A DNA stretch of 64,000 bases from Brevundimonas sp. UBA4553 (GCF_002387245.1 NZ_DGLD01000001.1:212874-276873); one strand, 5' to 3'. Positions 8,706-18,271 are shown, numbered from the stretch's first letter. A program made the numbers and translations. The notes: generated from the letters alone by a model not told the origin.

Positions 8706-8770
8706 TCCCGTTCCCCCGAACCGTGATGTTGAAAACCTCCGGTATTCTGGATGCACGGACAAAGACAAGA

Positions 8771-8799
8771 AAAAGCCCCGGTCGGAGACCGGGGCTTTT
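8771..8799 (-). terminator. Terminator of infC
   Basis: A perfect 13-bp inverted repeat (8771-8783 with 8787-8799) with a 3-base loop, A-rich and T-rich at the ends. It starts 19 bp after the infC stop. It separates infC from the downstream S9 peptidase, which therefore needs its own promoter. Confidence 0.9.
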
Positions 8800-8817
8800 C
8801 TGATGAGCGATGGGGCC

Positions 8818-9351
8818 TTAGCGCGGCGCCAGGATCATGATCATCTGGCGGCCTTCCATACGCGGCGCGTATTCGACCTTGGCGACCTCGTCGAAGTCCG
8901 CCTGCACCTTGTTGAGCAGCTTCATGCCCAGTTCCGGGTGCGCCATCTCGCGGCCACGGAAGCGCAGGGTCACCTTGACCTTGTCGCCTTCGTCGAAGAA
9001 GCGGTGCATCGCCTTGGCCTTGACGTCGTAGTCATGGGTGTCGATGTTCGGACGGAGCTTGATTTCCTTGAGCTCGACGACCTTCTGACGCTTGCGCGCC
9101 TCAGCCTTCTTCTTCTGCTCCTGAAAACGATGCTTGCCGTAGTCCAGGATCTTGCAGACCGGGGTCTCGGTGTTGCCGACGATCTGGACGAGGTCCAGAC
9201 CCGCCTCTTCAGCGGCTTCCAGCGCGGCCGACAGCGGCATGACGCCCTGCTTTTCGCCGTTCTGATCGATCAGCAGCACGCGCGGCGCACGGATTTCCTG
9301 GTTGATGGGCGGCCCGTCCTTGACGGGCGGCGCTTGCATGGGACGGCGAAT
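8818..9351 (-). CDS. infC: Translation initiation factor IF-3, ATT start
   Basis: IF-3 binds the 30S subunit and checks the start codon and initiator tRNA. The core is complete (VCKILDYGKHRFQEQKKKAE, VELKEIKLRPNIDTHDYDVK, VTLRFRGREMAHPELG). An ATG at 9339 is possible, but four codons upstream an in-frame ATT at 9349-9351 begins MRRPMQAPPVKDGPPINQEI. This matches the MRRP..APVKDGPR N-termini recalled for other alphaproteobacterial IF-3 proteins, and is preceded by AAGGAAACGACGCCC, a usable ribosome-binding site. ATT starts are a known autoregulatory feature of infC. With ATT the protein has 177 residues. A strong terminator follows, so it appears monocistronic. Confidence 0.95.
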   Translation of the reverse strand: MRRPMQAPPVKDGPPINQEIRAPRVLLIDQNGEKQGVMPLSAALEAAEEAGLDLVQIVGNTETPVCKILDYGKHRFQEQKKKAEARKRQKVVELKEIKLRPNIDTHDYDVKAKAMHRFFDEGDKVKVTLRFRGREMAHPELGMKLLNKVQADFDEVAKVEYAPRMEGRQMIMILAPR

Positions 9352-9464
9352 GGGCGTCGTTTCCTTATGTGGTCAGAAGACAGGCGATAATCTCGCAGGG
9401 CTCAGCGCGCGACAGAGGCGGCGCGTTCCCGGCTGCGGGAATATGACGACTGAAGCCCTATAAT

Positions 9465-10478
9465 TCAAGGCTCGTCGGGGTTTGCGCCGCCGATGAAGGC
9501 GTCGTGAAGCGCCAGGACCCCTTCAAAGACGTGGTCGACGGTCAAGTCCTCGATGGGGGCGAACTGGCCGCGCGTCTCGTTGGAGGCGACCGTGCGGGTC
9601 TTTGCGCCCCACGGCCCGTAGAGCCACCATTCGGTGGGCCCGAACAGGCCCAGCGTAGGCCGGCCGAGGGCCGCCGACACGTGCATCAGGCCGGAGTCGT
9701 TGCCGACAAACAGGGCCGCGCGATCAATGGCGGCGGCCGAGCACAGGATGTCGCCCTTGCCCACGCAGTCGATGGCGCGGTCGCCGGCGGCTTGCAGAGC
9801 CGGCGTCGCGGGCGGACGGTCGCCCGGCCCGCCGACGGGCATGAAGCGCCAGCCGTCGAAGCGGGGCTCGGCCTTCAGCTTCTCGACCAGCTGGCCCCAG
9901 CGATCGGCGGGCCACGACTTGCCAGGCTGGTGGGCGATGGGCGCCAGGGCGACGATCGGCCCGGGTCCGGCGCCGCCCGCCAGTTGCGGATCGATAACGG
10001 CGGCGGCCTCGGCGCGGGCCTGATCATCGAGCCAGATTTCCGGGTCCAGCGACGTCGCCGAACCCATCAGGCGCGACACCATCTCGACCTTGCGCAGGCC
10101 GGTTTCCCAGCGGCGATTATAGACGATGCGGCGCCGGGCGGGGATCAGCCAGGCCAGGGCCGAACCGCGAATATCGACGATTAGATCCCACTTCGTCCCG
10201 CGCACCTGTTTCCACAGATCGACCCAGTGTCCGGCGGCCTTCTTCTTGTCGAGAACGATGACCCGCTCGACGTTTGGCGCCGAACGGAAGAAGGGGGCGG
10301 GCGGTCGGCCGCAGGCCACCGTGATCTGCACGCCCGGGAGCTGGCGCGCGATCTCGCGGATCACGCCCGACGAAATGACGCAGTCGCCGATCCGGTTCGA
10401 GGAGACGAAGAGGGCTTTGGGTGCGGTCAAGCGGGGCTCTCGCGGCCTGTGAACAATCGCCGTCTCTGCTAAAGCCAT
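9465..10478 (-). CDS. Glycosyltransferase family 9 protein (heptosyltransferase-like)
   Basis: A 337-residue GT-B enzyme of the ADP-heptose:LPS heptosyltransferase type. The N-terminal half has SSNRIGDCVISSGVIREIAR and the C-terminal donor-binding half has FVGNDSGLMHVSAALGRP and GLFGPTEWW, both typical of family 9. It probably adds a sugar to the LPS core at the inner face of the inner membrane; donor and acceptor cannot be read from sequence. The start at 10478 (MALAETAIVHRP) has a GGGGCGGA ribosome-binding site; upstream in-frame codons overlap the divergent hydrolase gene and are unlikely. Confidence 0.85.
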   Translation of the reverse strand: MALAETAIVHRPREPRLTAPKALFVSSNRIGDCVISSGVIREIARQLPGVQITVACGRPPAPFFRSAPNVERVIVLDKKKAAGHWVDLWKQVRGTKWDLIVDIRGSALAWLIPARRRIVYNRRWETGLRKVEMVSRLMGSATSLDPEIWLDDQARAEAAAVIDPQLAGGAGPGPIVALAPIAHQPGKSWPADRWGQLVEKLKAEPRFDGWRFMPVGGPGDRPPATPALQAAGDRAIDCVGKGDILCSAAAIDRAALFVGNDSGLMHVSAALGRPTLGLFGPTEWWLYGPWGAKTRTVASNETRGQFAPIEDLTVDHVFEGVLALHDAFIGGANPDEP

Positions 10479-10509
10479 TCCGCCCCGAATGACAGTCCGA
10501 GGAGTTTCC

Positions 10510-11250
10510 ATGTCCGACATCCAATCGCTGAAGCGCCCCGACGCCGAGACCCTGGCCTTCAAGGCGGTCAGCGGCGACGGCCCGACCGTAGTCTGGATCG
10601 GCGGCTTCCGCTCGGACATGGAGGGGACCAAGGCCCTGGCGCTGGAGACGGCGGCGCGCGAGCGTGGCTGGAACTATGTCCGCTACGACCACTTCGCCCA
10701 CGGCCAGTCCTCCGGCGACTGGAAACAGGCCACCATAGGCCGCTGGCGCGAGGACGCCATCGCTCTGATCGACAGCCTCGACGGCCCCGTCATCCCGGTG
10801 GGGTCGTCGATGGGCGGCTGGGTCGCCCTGCTGGCGACGCTGGCGCGGCCCGAACGGATCAAGGGTCTGGTCCTCGTCAATCCGGCGCAGGACTTCACCG
10901 AAAAACTGATGTGGCCCGGTCTGGCTGACCACGAGCGTCAAGCCATCCTGCGAGAAGGAGAGACGGTGATCACCGAGGAGGGGCTGGGATCCTACGTCCT
11001 GACCCGGCGCATGTTCGAAGAAGCGCGCGACTGGCTGCTGCTCGACGGCGTGATCGACATCAGCGCGCCAGTCCATGTGCTGCAAGGCCGGGCCGACGAC
11101 GTGGTGCCATGGCGCCATCAGGTCGAACTGGTCGAACGCCTGAAAGGCGGCGATGTGCGTCTGGACCTGATCGAGGGCGGCGACCACCGCCTGTCGGCGG
11201 CCGCCGATCTGGACCGTCTGGTCGAAGCGGTGGAGGCGATGCGGGGCTGA
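10510..11250 (+). CDS. Alpha/beta hydrolase
   Basis: A 246-residue soluble alpha/beta-hydrolase starting MSDIQSLKRPDAETL with a GAGGAG ribosome-binding site. The nucleophile elbow GSSMGGW, the Asp segment VLQGRADDVVP and the catalytic His in GGDHRLS give a complete triad. It resembles small esterases or thioesterases of the YqiA/palmitoyl-esterase type; the substrate is unknown. It is divergent from the glycosyltransferase (31-bp gap) and convergent with hslU (31-bp gap). Confidence 0.85.
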   Translation: MSDIQSLKRPDAETLAFKAVSGDGPTVVWIGGFRSDMEGTKALALETAARERGWNYVRYDHFAHGQSSGDWKQATIGRWREDAIALIDSLDGPVIPVGSSMGGWVALLATLARPERIKGLVLVNPAQDFTEKLMWPGLADHERQAILREGETVITEEGLGSYVLTRRMFEEARDWLLLDGVIDISAPVHVLQGRADDVVPWRHQVELVERLKGGDVRLDLIEGGDHRLSAAADLDRLVEAVEAMRG

Positions 11251-11281
11251 CCCCGCACCGCCATCACAGCGGATCAGGCCA

Positions 11282-12582
<1,301 letters not shown>

Positions 12583-12583
<1 letters not shown>

Positions 12584-13137
12584 TACAGGCTTTCCACCGT
12601 GAGATTGCCGTTGGTGTAAACGCAGATGTCGGCGGCGATCTTCATGGCCTTGCGGGCGATCTGCTCGGCGTCCAGTTCGGAGTTTTCGTCGATCAGGGCG
12701 CGGGCGGCGGCGAGGGCGTAGTTGCCTCCCGAGCCGACAGCGGCCACGCCGTATTCCGGCTCCAGCACGTCGCCGACGCCCGTGACCGTCAGGATGGTGT
12801 CCTTGTCGGCGACCAGCAGCATGGCTTCCAGGCGGCGCAGGTAGCGATCGGTGCGCCAGTCCTTGGCCAGCTCGACGCAGGCGCGCGCCAGCTGATCCGG
12901 ATACTGTTCCAGCTTGGCTTCCAGCCGCTCGATCAGGGTCAGGGCGTCGGCGGTGGCCCCGGCGAAACCGGCCAGAACCTTGCCGCCGGCCAGGGTGCGC
13001 ACCTTGCGCGCCGCGCCCTTGACGATGGTCGGTCCCATCGAGACCTGGCCGTCGCCGGCGATGACGGTGCGGCCGTTCTTGCGCACCGCCAGAATGGTGG
13101 TGCCGTGCCAGTCGGGGAAGCTTGAGGTCTGGGTCAT
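12583..13137 (-). CDS. hslV: ATP-dependent protease peptidase subunit HslV
   Basis: A 184-residue proteasome-like threonine peptidase. The catalytic threonine is in HGTTILAVRKNGRTVIAGDG, preceded by a short propeptide of about 12 residues, as in other alphaproteobacterial HslV. GDGQVSMGPT and the SGGNYALAAARAL segment are conserved. It is the first gene of hslVU. A candidate RpoH promoter lies so close to the ATG that the mRNA would be leaderless or nearly so, and no ribosome-binding site is visible. Confidence 0.97.
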
Positions 13138-13145
13138 GGCGGATC

Positions 13146-13174
13146 AGATGGCGAGGATTGACGACGCCTGCAAG
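13146..13174 (-). promoter_or_regulatory. Candidate heat-shock (RpoH) promoter of hslVU
   Basis: On the minus strand CTTGCAG, 14 bp, CGCCATCT. This closely fits the sigma-32 pattern CTTGAAA-(13-15)-CCCCATnT. The -10 element ends 8 bp before the hslV ATG. hslVU is a classic heat-shock operon, which supports the assignment. Confidence 0.55.
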
Positions 13175-13225
13175 ACGCCGCCACGCCGCAGGCCCTGACG
13201 ACGCTCGCGGTTTGTTAACCCTGGC

Positions 13226-13690
13226 GTGACAGGGAGCCATTCGTCATCAGTCGCGTCGCGTTCAGTTCGAGTCCCCGCCTTGCCCCTCCACCGCGCCATC
13301 TACGTCAGCGACGCCGTCGGCGACGCCGCCACCAGCCTGCTGGTTCTGGCCGAAATCCTCGGCGAGGCGGAGCGCAACAACCGGCGCGACGGCCGGACCG
13401 GGGCCATGATGCGCCACGACGGTCAGTTCCTTCAGGTCGTGGAGGGCCGCCGCTCGGACGTCGATCGACTTCTGGATCGCCTGCGCATCGACCCGCGGCA
13501 TGAAAACATGCGCCTGCTGTCCGATCAGGCCGTGGCCGGCCGCCTATTTCCGGAATCGCTGATGATGCTGACGCAACTGACCCCGGATGCGGTGCGCCTG
13601 CTGAACGGCGCGAGGCTGGATCAGCTCGGCGCCGACCGCGCGGAGGCGCTTCTGGTTCAGGCCGCCGGCGCCCTGCCGCTTCCGGCCTGA
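13226..13690 (+). CDS. Single-domain BLUF blue-light sensor protein
   Basis: A short BLUF (blue-light using FAD) protein. The flavin-switch residues are visible: the Tyr in HRAIYVSDA, the Asn in ERNNRRDGRTG, and the Gln in GQFLQVVEG. IDPRHENMRLL and RLFPESLMML are family-typical. No output domain is attached, so it would signal through a partner or its short C-terminal helix. The start is uncertain: GTG 13226 gives an 18-residue unstructured extension, while TTG 13280 begins exactly at the domain (MPLHRAIYVS) and may be the true start. It precedes the MoeB/ThiF gene by 32 bp, so the two may form an operon. Divergent from hslV. Confidence 0.85.
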   Translation: MTGSHSSSVASRSVRVPALPLHRAIYVSDAVGDAATSLLVLAEILGEAERNNRRDGRTGAMMRHDGQFLQVVEGRRSDVDRLLDRLRIDPRHENMRLLSDQAVAGRLFPESLMMLTQLTPDAVRLLNGARLDQLGADRAEALLVQAAGALPLPA

Positions 13691-13722
13691 CGCCGAGGGC
13701 CGACTGCGCTAGACAGACTGTC

Positions 13723-14499
13723 GTGATCCAGTCTTCCGCCACGCCCGAACCCACCCGCTTCAGCGACGAAGAGGTCGACCGTTATGCGCGCCAACTGGTG
13801 CTGGCCGAGATCGGCGGGCCGGGCCAGCAGGCGTTGAAGCGCGCGCGCGTCCTGATCGTCGGCCTTGGCGGAGTCGGCGCGCCCGCCGCCCTCTATCTGG
13901 CCGCCGTGGGGGTCGGGACCCTGGGCCTGATCGACGACGACACGGTCGCCCTGTCGAATCTGCAGCGCCAGATCATTTTCGCCACGACCGACGTCGGCCG
14001 CTCCAAGGTGGAGAGCGGGCGCGACCGGCTCGCCGCGCTCAATCCCCACGCTGCGATCGAGACTTTTGCCCGGCGCCTGACGCCTGACAATGCAGGCGGG
14101 CTGATCGAGCGTTTCGATCTGGTGCTGGACGGGACAGACGATTTCGACACGCGCTTCGCTGTCAACGCGGCCTGTGTCGCTGCTGGCGTCCCGCTGGTGT
14201 CTGGCGCCCTGGGCCGCTGGAACGGCCAGGTCGGGGTCTTCGCCGGCCAGCCCTGCTATCAGTGTCTGGTGCCCGAATCCCCGCCCGACGCCGAGACCTG
14301 CGCCCGCGTCGGCGTGGTCGGCGCCCTGGCCGGCGTCGTCGGCGCCATGGCGGCGCTGGAAGCCGTCAAGATCATCACCGGCGCCGGCGCCCCCCTGACC
14401 GGACGTCTGATGCTCTACGACGGCCTGGCCGGAACCAGCCGCGTGGTGAAGGTGGCCGCCGATCCGGCCTGCCCGATCTGCGGATCAGCCCACCCCTAA
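13723..14499 (+). CDS. HesA/MoeB/ThiF family E1-like adenylyltransferase
   Basis: A 258-residue E1-like enzyme that would adenylate the C-terminus of a ubiquitin-like sulfur carrier (MoaD or ThiS). It has the Rossmann motif GLGGVGAP, IDDDTVALSNLQRQIIF (ATP-binding Asp and Arg), the DGTDDFDTR segment, the conserved Cys in ETCARVGVVG, and two zinc-binding pairs, CYQC and CPIC. There is no rhodanese domain. GTG start. Its 3' end overlaps the convergent dehydrogenase gene by 4 bp. MoeB and ThiF roles cannot be separated by sequence alone. Confidence 0.85.
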   Translation: MIQSSATPEPTRFSDEEVDRYARQLVLAEIGGPGQQALKRARVLIVGLGGVGAPAALYLAAVGVGTLGLIDDDTVALSNLQRQIIFATTDVGRSKVESGRDRLAALNPHAAIETFARRLTPDNAGGLIERFDLVLDGTDDFDTRFAVNAACVAAGVPLVSGALGRWNGQVGVFAGQPCYQCLVPESPPDAETCARVGVVGALAGVVGAMAALEAVKIITGAGAPLTGRLMLYDGLAGTSRVVKVAADPACPICGSAHP

Positions 14500-15482
14500 A
14501 GCATGGCCGGGATGACCCGGTCGGCCGGGCGGTGCCCGTTCTGATAGGTCATGATGTTGGCGATGACGCGATCGCCCATGTCCTGGCGCGCCTCGATGGT
14601 GGCGGAGCCGAGATGGGGCAAGAGGACGACGTTGGCGCGACCCATCAGGCCCGGATGCACCGCCGGTTCGTGCTCGAACACGTCCAAACCCACGCCGAAC
14701 AGGGCGCGCCGGTCCAGAGCCTCGACCAGAGCCGCCTCATCGATCAGTTCGCCGCGCGCCGTATTCACGAGAATGGCGTGGGGCTGGAGTCGGGCGATGC
14801 GTTCAGCCGACAGGATGTGATGCGTGTCCTTGGTCGCCGGGCAATTCAGCGAGATGACGTCCATCCGCGCCAGCATCTGATCCAGATCGTCCCACCAAGT
14901 CGCGCCCAGCTCCTCGGCGATCATGTCCGAGACGGGTTTGCGATTGTGATAGTGGACCTGCATCCCGAACGCCTTGGCGCGGCGCGCCAGGGCCTGACCG
15001 ATGCGCCCCATGCCGACGATGCCCAGACGCTTGCCCCACAGCTTGCGGCCGCACATCCAGGTCGGGCTCCAGCCCTCGAACTGGCCCGCCGCCACGACAT
15101 TGGCGCCCTCGACGATGCGGCGGCTGACGGCCATGATCAGGCTCATGGTCAGGTCGGCGGTGTCTTCGGTCAGGACGCCCGGGGTATTGGTGACGATGAC
15201 GCCCCGTCCCACGGCGGCGTCGATGTCGATATGATCCACGCCCGCGCCGAAATTGGCGATCATCTTCAACTGCTCGCCCGCGCCCGCGATCAGGTCCGCG
15301 TCGAGATGGTCAGTGATGGTCGGGATCAGAACCTCGGCGCGTTGCAGGGCGGCGGCCAAGTCATCACGTGACATGGGCCGATCCGTCAGGTTCAGCTCGG
15401 CGTCGAACAGTTCGCGCAGGCGCGTTTCCACCGTGTCGGGCAGGCGTCTGGTTAATACGACCTTAAGCTTGCGAGCGGACAT
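14496..15482 (-). CDS. D-2-hydroxyacid dehydrogenase (glyoxylate/hydroxypyruvate reductase type)
   Basis: A 328-residue NAD(P)H-dependent oxidoreductase. The nucleotide-binding motif is GIVGMGRIGQALARRAKAFG; catalytic residues are the Arg in NTARGELIDE, the Glu in DVFEHEP and the His in LPHLGSATIE. ANFGAGVDHID is the substrate loop. The YHNRKP segment is like NADPH-using glyoxylate reductases, but cofactor preference is an inference. A CtrA-type site lies within its first codons. Confidence 0.88.
   Translation of the reverse strand: MSARKLKVVLTRRLPDTVETRLRELFDAELNLTDRPMSRDDLAAALQRAEVLIPTITDHLDADLIAGAGEQLKMIANFGAGVDHIDIDAAVGRGVIVTNTPGVLTEDTADLTMSLIMAVSRRIVEGANVVAAGQFEGWSPTWMCGRKLWGKRLGIVGMGRIGQALARRAKAFGMQVHYHNRKPVSDMIAEELGATWWDDLDQMLARMDVISLNCPATKDTHHILSAERIARLQPHAILVNTARGELIDEAALVEALDRRALFGVGLDVFEHEPAVHPGLMGRANVVLLPHLGSATIEARQDMGDRVIANIMTYQNGHRPADRVIPAML
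15452..15466. promoter_or_regulatory. Exact CtrA box TTAA-N7-TTAA
   Basis: TTAA at 15452-15455, a 7-base spacer, TTAA at 15463-15466; on the minus strand the second half reads TTAACC. This matches the CtrA consensus of Caulobacterales cell-cycle control. It lies in the first codons of the dehydrogenase gene and 70 bp upstream of the divergent SH3 protein gene. In such a GC-rich genome the exact spacing is unlikely to be chance. Confidence 0.55.
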
Positions 15483-15535
15483 AGGAAGCCTGGGTTTCGG
15501 CGGGCGGAAGCACCCGTGCGGGACGTGTCGATCCG

Positions 15536-16105
15536 GTGTCTAGCAAAGCTGTGGTCAGGTTCAAAAAGTTCCGGCGTATCGCCGTCATCGCCGTCGTTCT
15601 GGGATCGGGCGTCTTCGCGGGCGCCAGCGCGCGCATGCCTGACGGGCGGCCGACCCCGACCGGACTGGAAGTGCCGCGTTGGGTCACGCTGAAATCCTCG
15701 CAGGTGCGGGCGCGCCGGGGACCCGGCCTCGACTACCAGATCCTGTGGGAATACCGCGCCGCCGGTCTGCCGGTGCAGGTGATCGCCGAGACCCGGGAAT
15801 GGCGGAAGATCTGCGACCCGGACGGGTCAGTCGCCTGGATCCACCGCACCGTGGCCTCCGGCCGCCGCAGCGTCTTCAACCGCTCGGCCGAAGAGATCAT
15901 GATCCATTCCGGTCGCTCCGCCACCTCGTCGGTGCGGGCGCGCCTGTCGCCGCGCTCCATCGTCTCGCTGGACGAGTGTGAAGAAGGCTGGTGCCGGGTC
16001 CGCGCCCGCAAGATCAGGGGCTGGGTGCCCGAACGCGCGGTGTTCGGCACCCAGGAGCGCGCCCTGTGCAACGCCGCCCGACCCGCCGGCGCCGGTCGCA
16101 GCTAG
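15536..16105 (+). CDS. Exported protein with two bacterial SH3-like domains
   Basis: A 189-residue protein with a basic N-terminus (about 1-13), a hydrophobic signal or anchor (IAVIAVVLGSGVFAGASA, about 15-32), and two SH3b-like repeats: about 50-105 (VTLKSSQVRARRGPGLDYQI, then EWRKICDPDGSVAWIHR) and about 118-175 (CEEGWCRVRARKIRGWVPE). Such domains usually bind peptidoglycan or peptides in the periplasm. The start is GTG 15536, or possibly GTG 15551. A CtrA box lies just upstream, suggesting cell-cycle-linked expression (inference). Confidence 0.75.
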   Translation: MSSKAVVRFKKFRRIAVIAVVLGSGVFAGASARMPDGRPTPTGLEVPRWVTLKSSQVRARRGPGLDYQILWEYRAAGLPVQVIAETREWRKICDPDGSVAWIHRTVASGRRSVFNRSAEEIMIHSGRSATSSVRARLSPRSIVSLDECEEGWCRVRARKIRGWVPERAVFGTQERALCNAARPAGAGRS

Positions 16106-16173
16106 GTGTCACAACAGTTGAGCGGGCGCGCAGGGTCGTGTAACCCGCCCGCAACACTTCCGGAGCGTCACCC

Positions 16174-16713
16174 TTGAGCCAGTCCCAATATCCGTCGTCG
16201 TTCGATCACGAAGGCCTGCTGGCCTCGGGCCGCGGCGAGCTGTTCGGTCCGGGCAACGCCCAGCTGCCGGCCCCGCCGATGCTGATGTTCGATCGCATCA
16301 AGACCATCACCTCGGACGGCGGCGACTACGGCAAGGGCTATGTCGAGGCGGAGCTCGACATCAATCCGGATCTCTGGTTCTTCCAGTGCCACTTCATCGG
16401 CGATCCGGTCATGCCGGGCTGCCTGGGCCTGGACGCCATGTGGCAGCTGGTCGGCTTCTACCTCGGCTGGATCGGCGGCCCCGGCAAGGGCCGCGCGCTC
16501 GGCGTCGGCGAGGTCAAGTTCACCGGTCAGGTGACCCCGGACGTCAAGAAGGTGGTCTACAAGGTCCACCTGAAGCGCGTCATCAACCGCAAGCTGGTCA
16601 TGGGCATCGCCGACGGCGTGCTCGAAGCCGACGGCGAGGTCATCTACACCTGCGCCGACATGCGCGTCGGCCTGTTCGGCGGCGCGGCCACGGTGGCGTC
16701 CGCGGACGCCTGA
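16174..16713 (+). CDS. fabA: 3-hydroxydecanoyl-ACP dehydratase/isomerase
   Basis: A 179-residue enzyme that dehydrates 3-hydroxydecanoyl-ACP and isomerises the product to the cis-3 isomer, the entry point for unsaturated fatty acids. The active-site His73 is in FFQCHFIGDPVMPG and Asp87 in LGLDAMWQLVGF. It starts with TTG at 16174, with a GGAG ribosome-binding site 8 bases upstream; the N-terminus SQSQYPSSFDHEGLL fits the family. fabB follows, so the two probably form one operon. Confidence 0.96.
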   Translation: MSQSQYPSSFDHEGLLASGRGELFGPGNAQLPAPPMLMFDRIKTITSDGGDYGKGYVEAELDINPDLWFFQCHFIGDPVMPGCLGLDAMWQLVGFYLGWIGGPGKGRALGVGEVKFTGQVTPDVKKVVYKVHLKRVINRKLVMGIADGVLEADGEVIYTCADMRVGLFGGAATVASADA

Positions 16714-16773
16714 CCCCATCTAACGCAGACCGCGGTCAACGCGGCGCCTGAAGACTGAATGATAGGAAACACC

Positions 16774-18003
16774 ATGCGGCGTGTCGTCGTCACCGGATTG
16801 GGCATCGTCTCCTCCATCGGCACCGGCCAGGACGAGGTTGCGGCCTCCCTGCGCGAGGCCAAGTCGGGCGTCCAGCACGCCGCCGACCATGCCAAGTACG
16901 GCTTCCGCTCGCAGGTCTGGGCGCCGCCGGCGCTCGGCGTGACGGCCGAAGACTGGGCGCCGCTGGTGGACCGCCGCGCCGCCCGCTTCCTGGCCAACGG
17001 CACGGCCTGGGCGCATATCGCCTTTGAGGAGGCTCTGAAAGACAGCGGCCTGACCGCCGAAGAGATCAAGGACGAGCGCATCGGCCTGATCGTCGGCGAG
17101 GGCGGTCCCTCGACCCAGGTGATCCTGCAGGCGGCCCAGACCACCGTGGAAAAGGGCTCGCCCAAGCGCGTCGGCCCCTTCGCCGTGCCCAAGGCCATGG
17201 CCAGCGGCCCCTCGGCCGTTCTGGCCACCTGGTTCGAGCTGAAGGGCATCAACTATTCGATCAGCTCGGCCTGCGCGACCTCGGCCCACTGCATCGGCGC
17301 GGCGGCCGAGCAGATCGCCTGGGGCAAGCAGGACGTGGTCTTCGCCGGCGGCTGCGAGGACATCGACTGGTCGATGTCGAACATGTTCGACGCCATGGGC
17401 GCCATGTCCTCCAACTTCAACGAGACGCCTTCGGTCGCTTCGCGCGCCTATGACAAGGACCGCGACGGTTTCGTCATCGCCGGCGGCGCCGGCATCGTGG
17501 TGCTGGAAGAATACGAACGCGCCGTGGCGCGCGGCGCGACCATCTACGCTGAAGTCACCGGCTACGCCGCCAACTCGGACGGCTACGACATGGTGGCCCC
17601 CTCGGGCGAGGGCGCCGAGCGCTGCATGAAGCTGGCGCTGAAGATGGCGGGCGATCCCAAGATCGACTACCTGAACCCGCACGGCACCTCGACGCCGGTC
17701 GGCGACGCCAAGGAGATGGGCGCGGTGCGCAACGTCTTCGGCGACGCCATGCCGATGATCTCCTCGACCAAGTCGCTGACGGGCCACTCGCTCGGCGCGG
17801 CCGGCGCGCAGGAAGCTATCTACTGCCTGCTGATGATGAAGCACGGCTTCGCCGCCGAGAGCGCCCATATCGAGAACCTCGACCCCGAGTTCGAAGGCAT
17901 GCCGATTCTGCGCGAACGCCATGACGGCGAGCTGAAGCACGTCATGTCCAACAGCTTCGGATTCGGCGGCACCAACGGCACCCTGATCCTGTCCAAGGTC
18001 TGA
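16774..18003 (+). CDS. fabB: Beta-ketoacyl-ACP synthase I
   Basis: A 409-residue condensing enzyme that extends the unsaturated acyl-ACP made by FabA. The active-site Cys167 is in SSACATSAH; the two catalytic histidines are in NPHGTSTPVGD and TKSLTGHSLGAAG. An ATG 15 bases upstream is in frame, but the start MRRVVVTGLGIV at 16774 has an AGGA site at good spacing and matches the family N-terminus. fabI, often third in this operon in alphaproteobacteria, is absent here. Confidence 0.96.
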   Translation: MRRVVVTGLGIVSSIGTGQDEVAASLREAKSGVQHAADHAKYGFRSQVWAPPALGVTAEDWAPLVDRRAARFLANGTAWAHIAFEEALKDSGLTAEEIKDERIGLIVGEGGPSTQVILQAAQTTVEKGSPKRVGPFAVPKAMASGPSAVLATWFELKGINYSISSACATSAHCIGAAAEQIAWGKQDVVFAGGCEDIDWSMSNMFDAMGAMSSNFNETPSVASRAYDKDRDGFVIAGGAGIVVLEEYERAVARGATIYAEVTGYAANSDGYDMVAPSGEGAERCMKLALKMAGDPKIDYLNPHGTSTPVGDAKEMGAVRNVFGDAMPMISSTKSLTGHSLGAAGAQEAIYCLLMMKHGFAAESAHIENLDPEFEGMPILRERHDGELKHVMSNSFGFGGTNGTLILSKV

Positions 18004-18200
18004 CGCCGCCGCGGCGTCGGAAAAACGCCTCGGACACGAAAAGAACGCCATTCGGCCCTTCGCCCGCCCGGAACGGCGATCAGAAAGGCATCATCGGCCT
18101 GTCGGAGTTCGGAAAAGTCCCGGATCCTGAACAGCCCCCCCAGCCCCCCAGGATTTTTCCGCTTAAGGGCTTCGACGGGCCGATGCTTCCTCCAAGCGAG

Positions 18201-18246
18201 ACGCCCGCGAACGCCCTCCTCCCCCTCCTGGCGACGCGGGCGTTTT
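18201..18246 (+). terminator. Possible terminator after fabAB
   Basis: ACGCCCGCG at 18201-18209 pairs with CGCGGGCGT at 18235-18243, followed by TTTT. The 25-base C-rich loop makes it weak. The rest of the gap from 18004 to 18271 shows no gene. Confidence 0.4.
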
Positions 18247-18271
18247 GCTGTCTGGGGACCCGGTGCGACCG

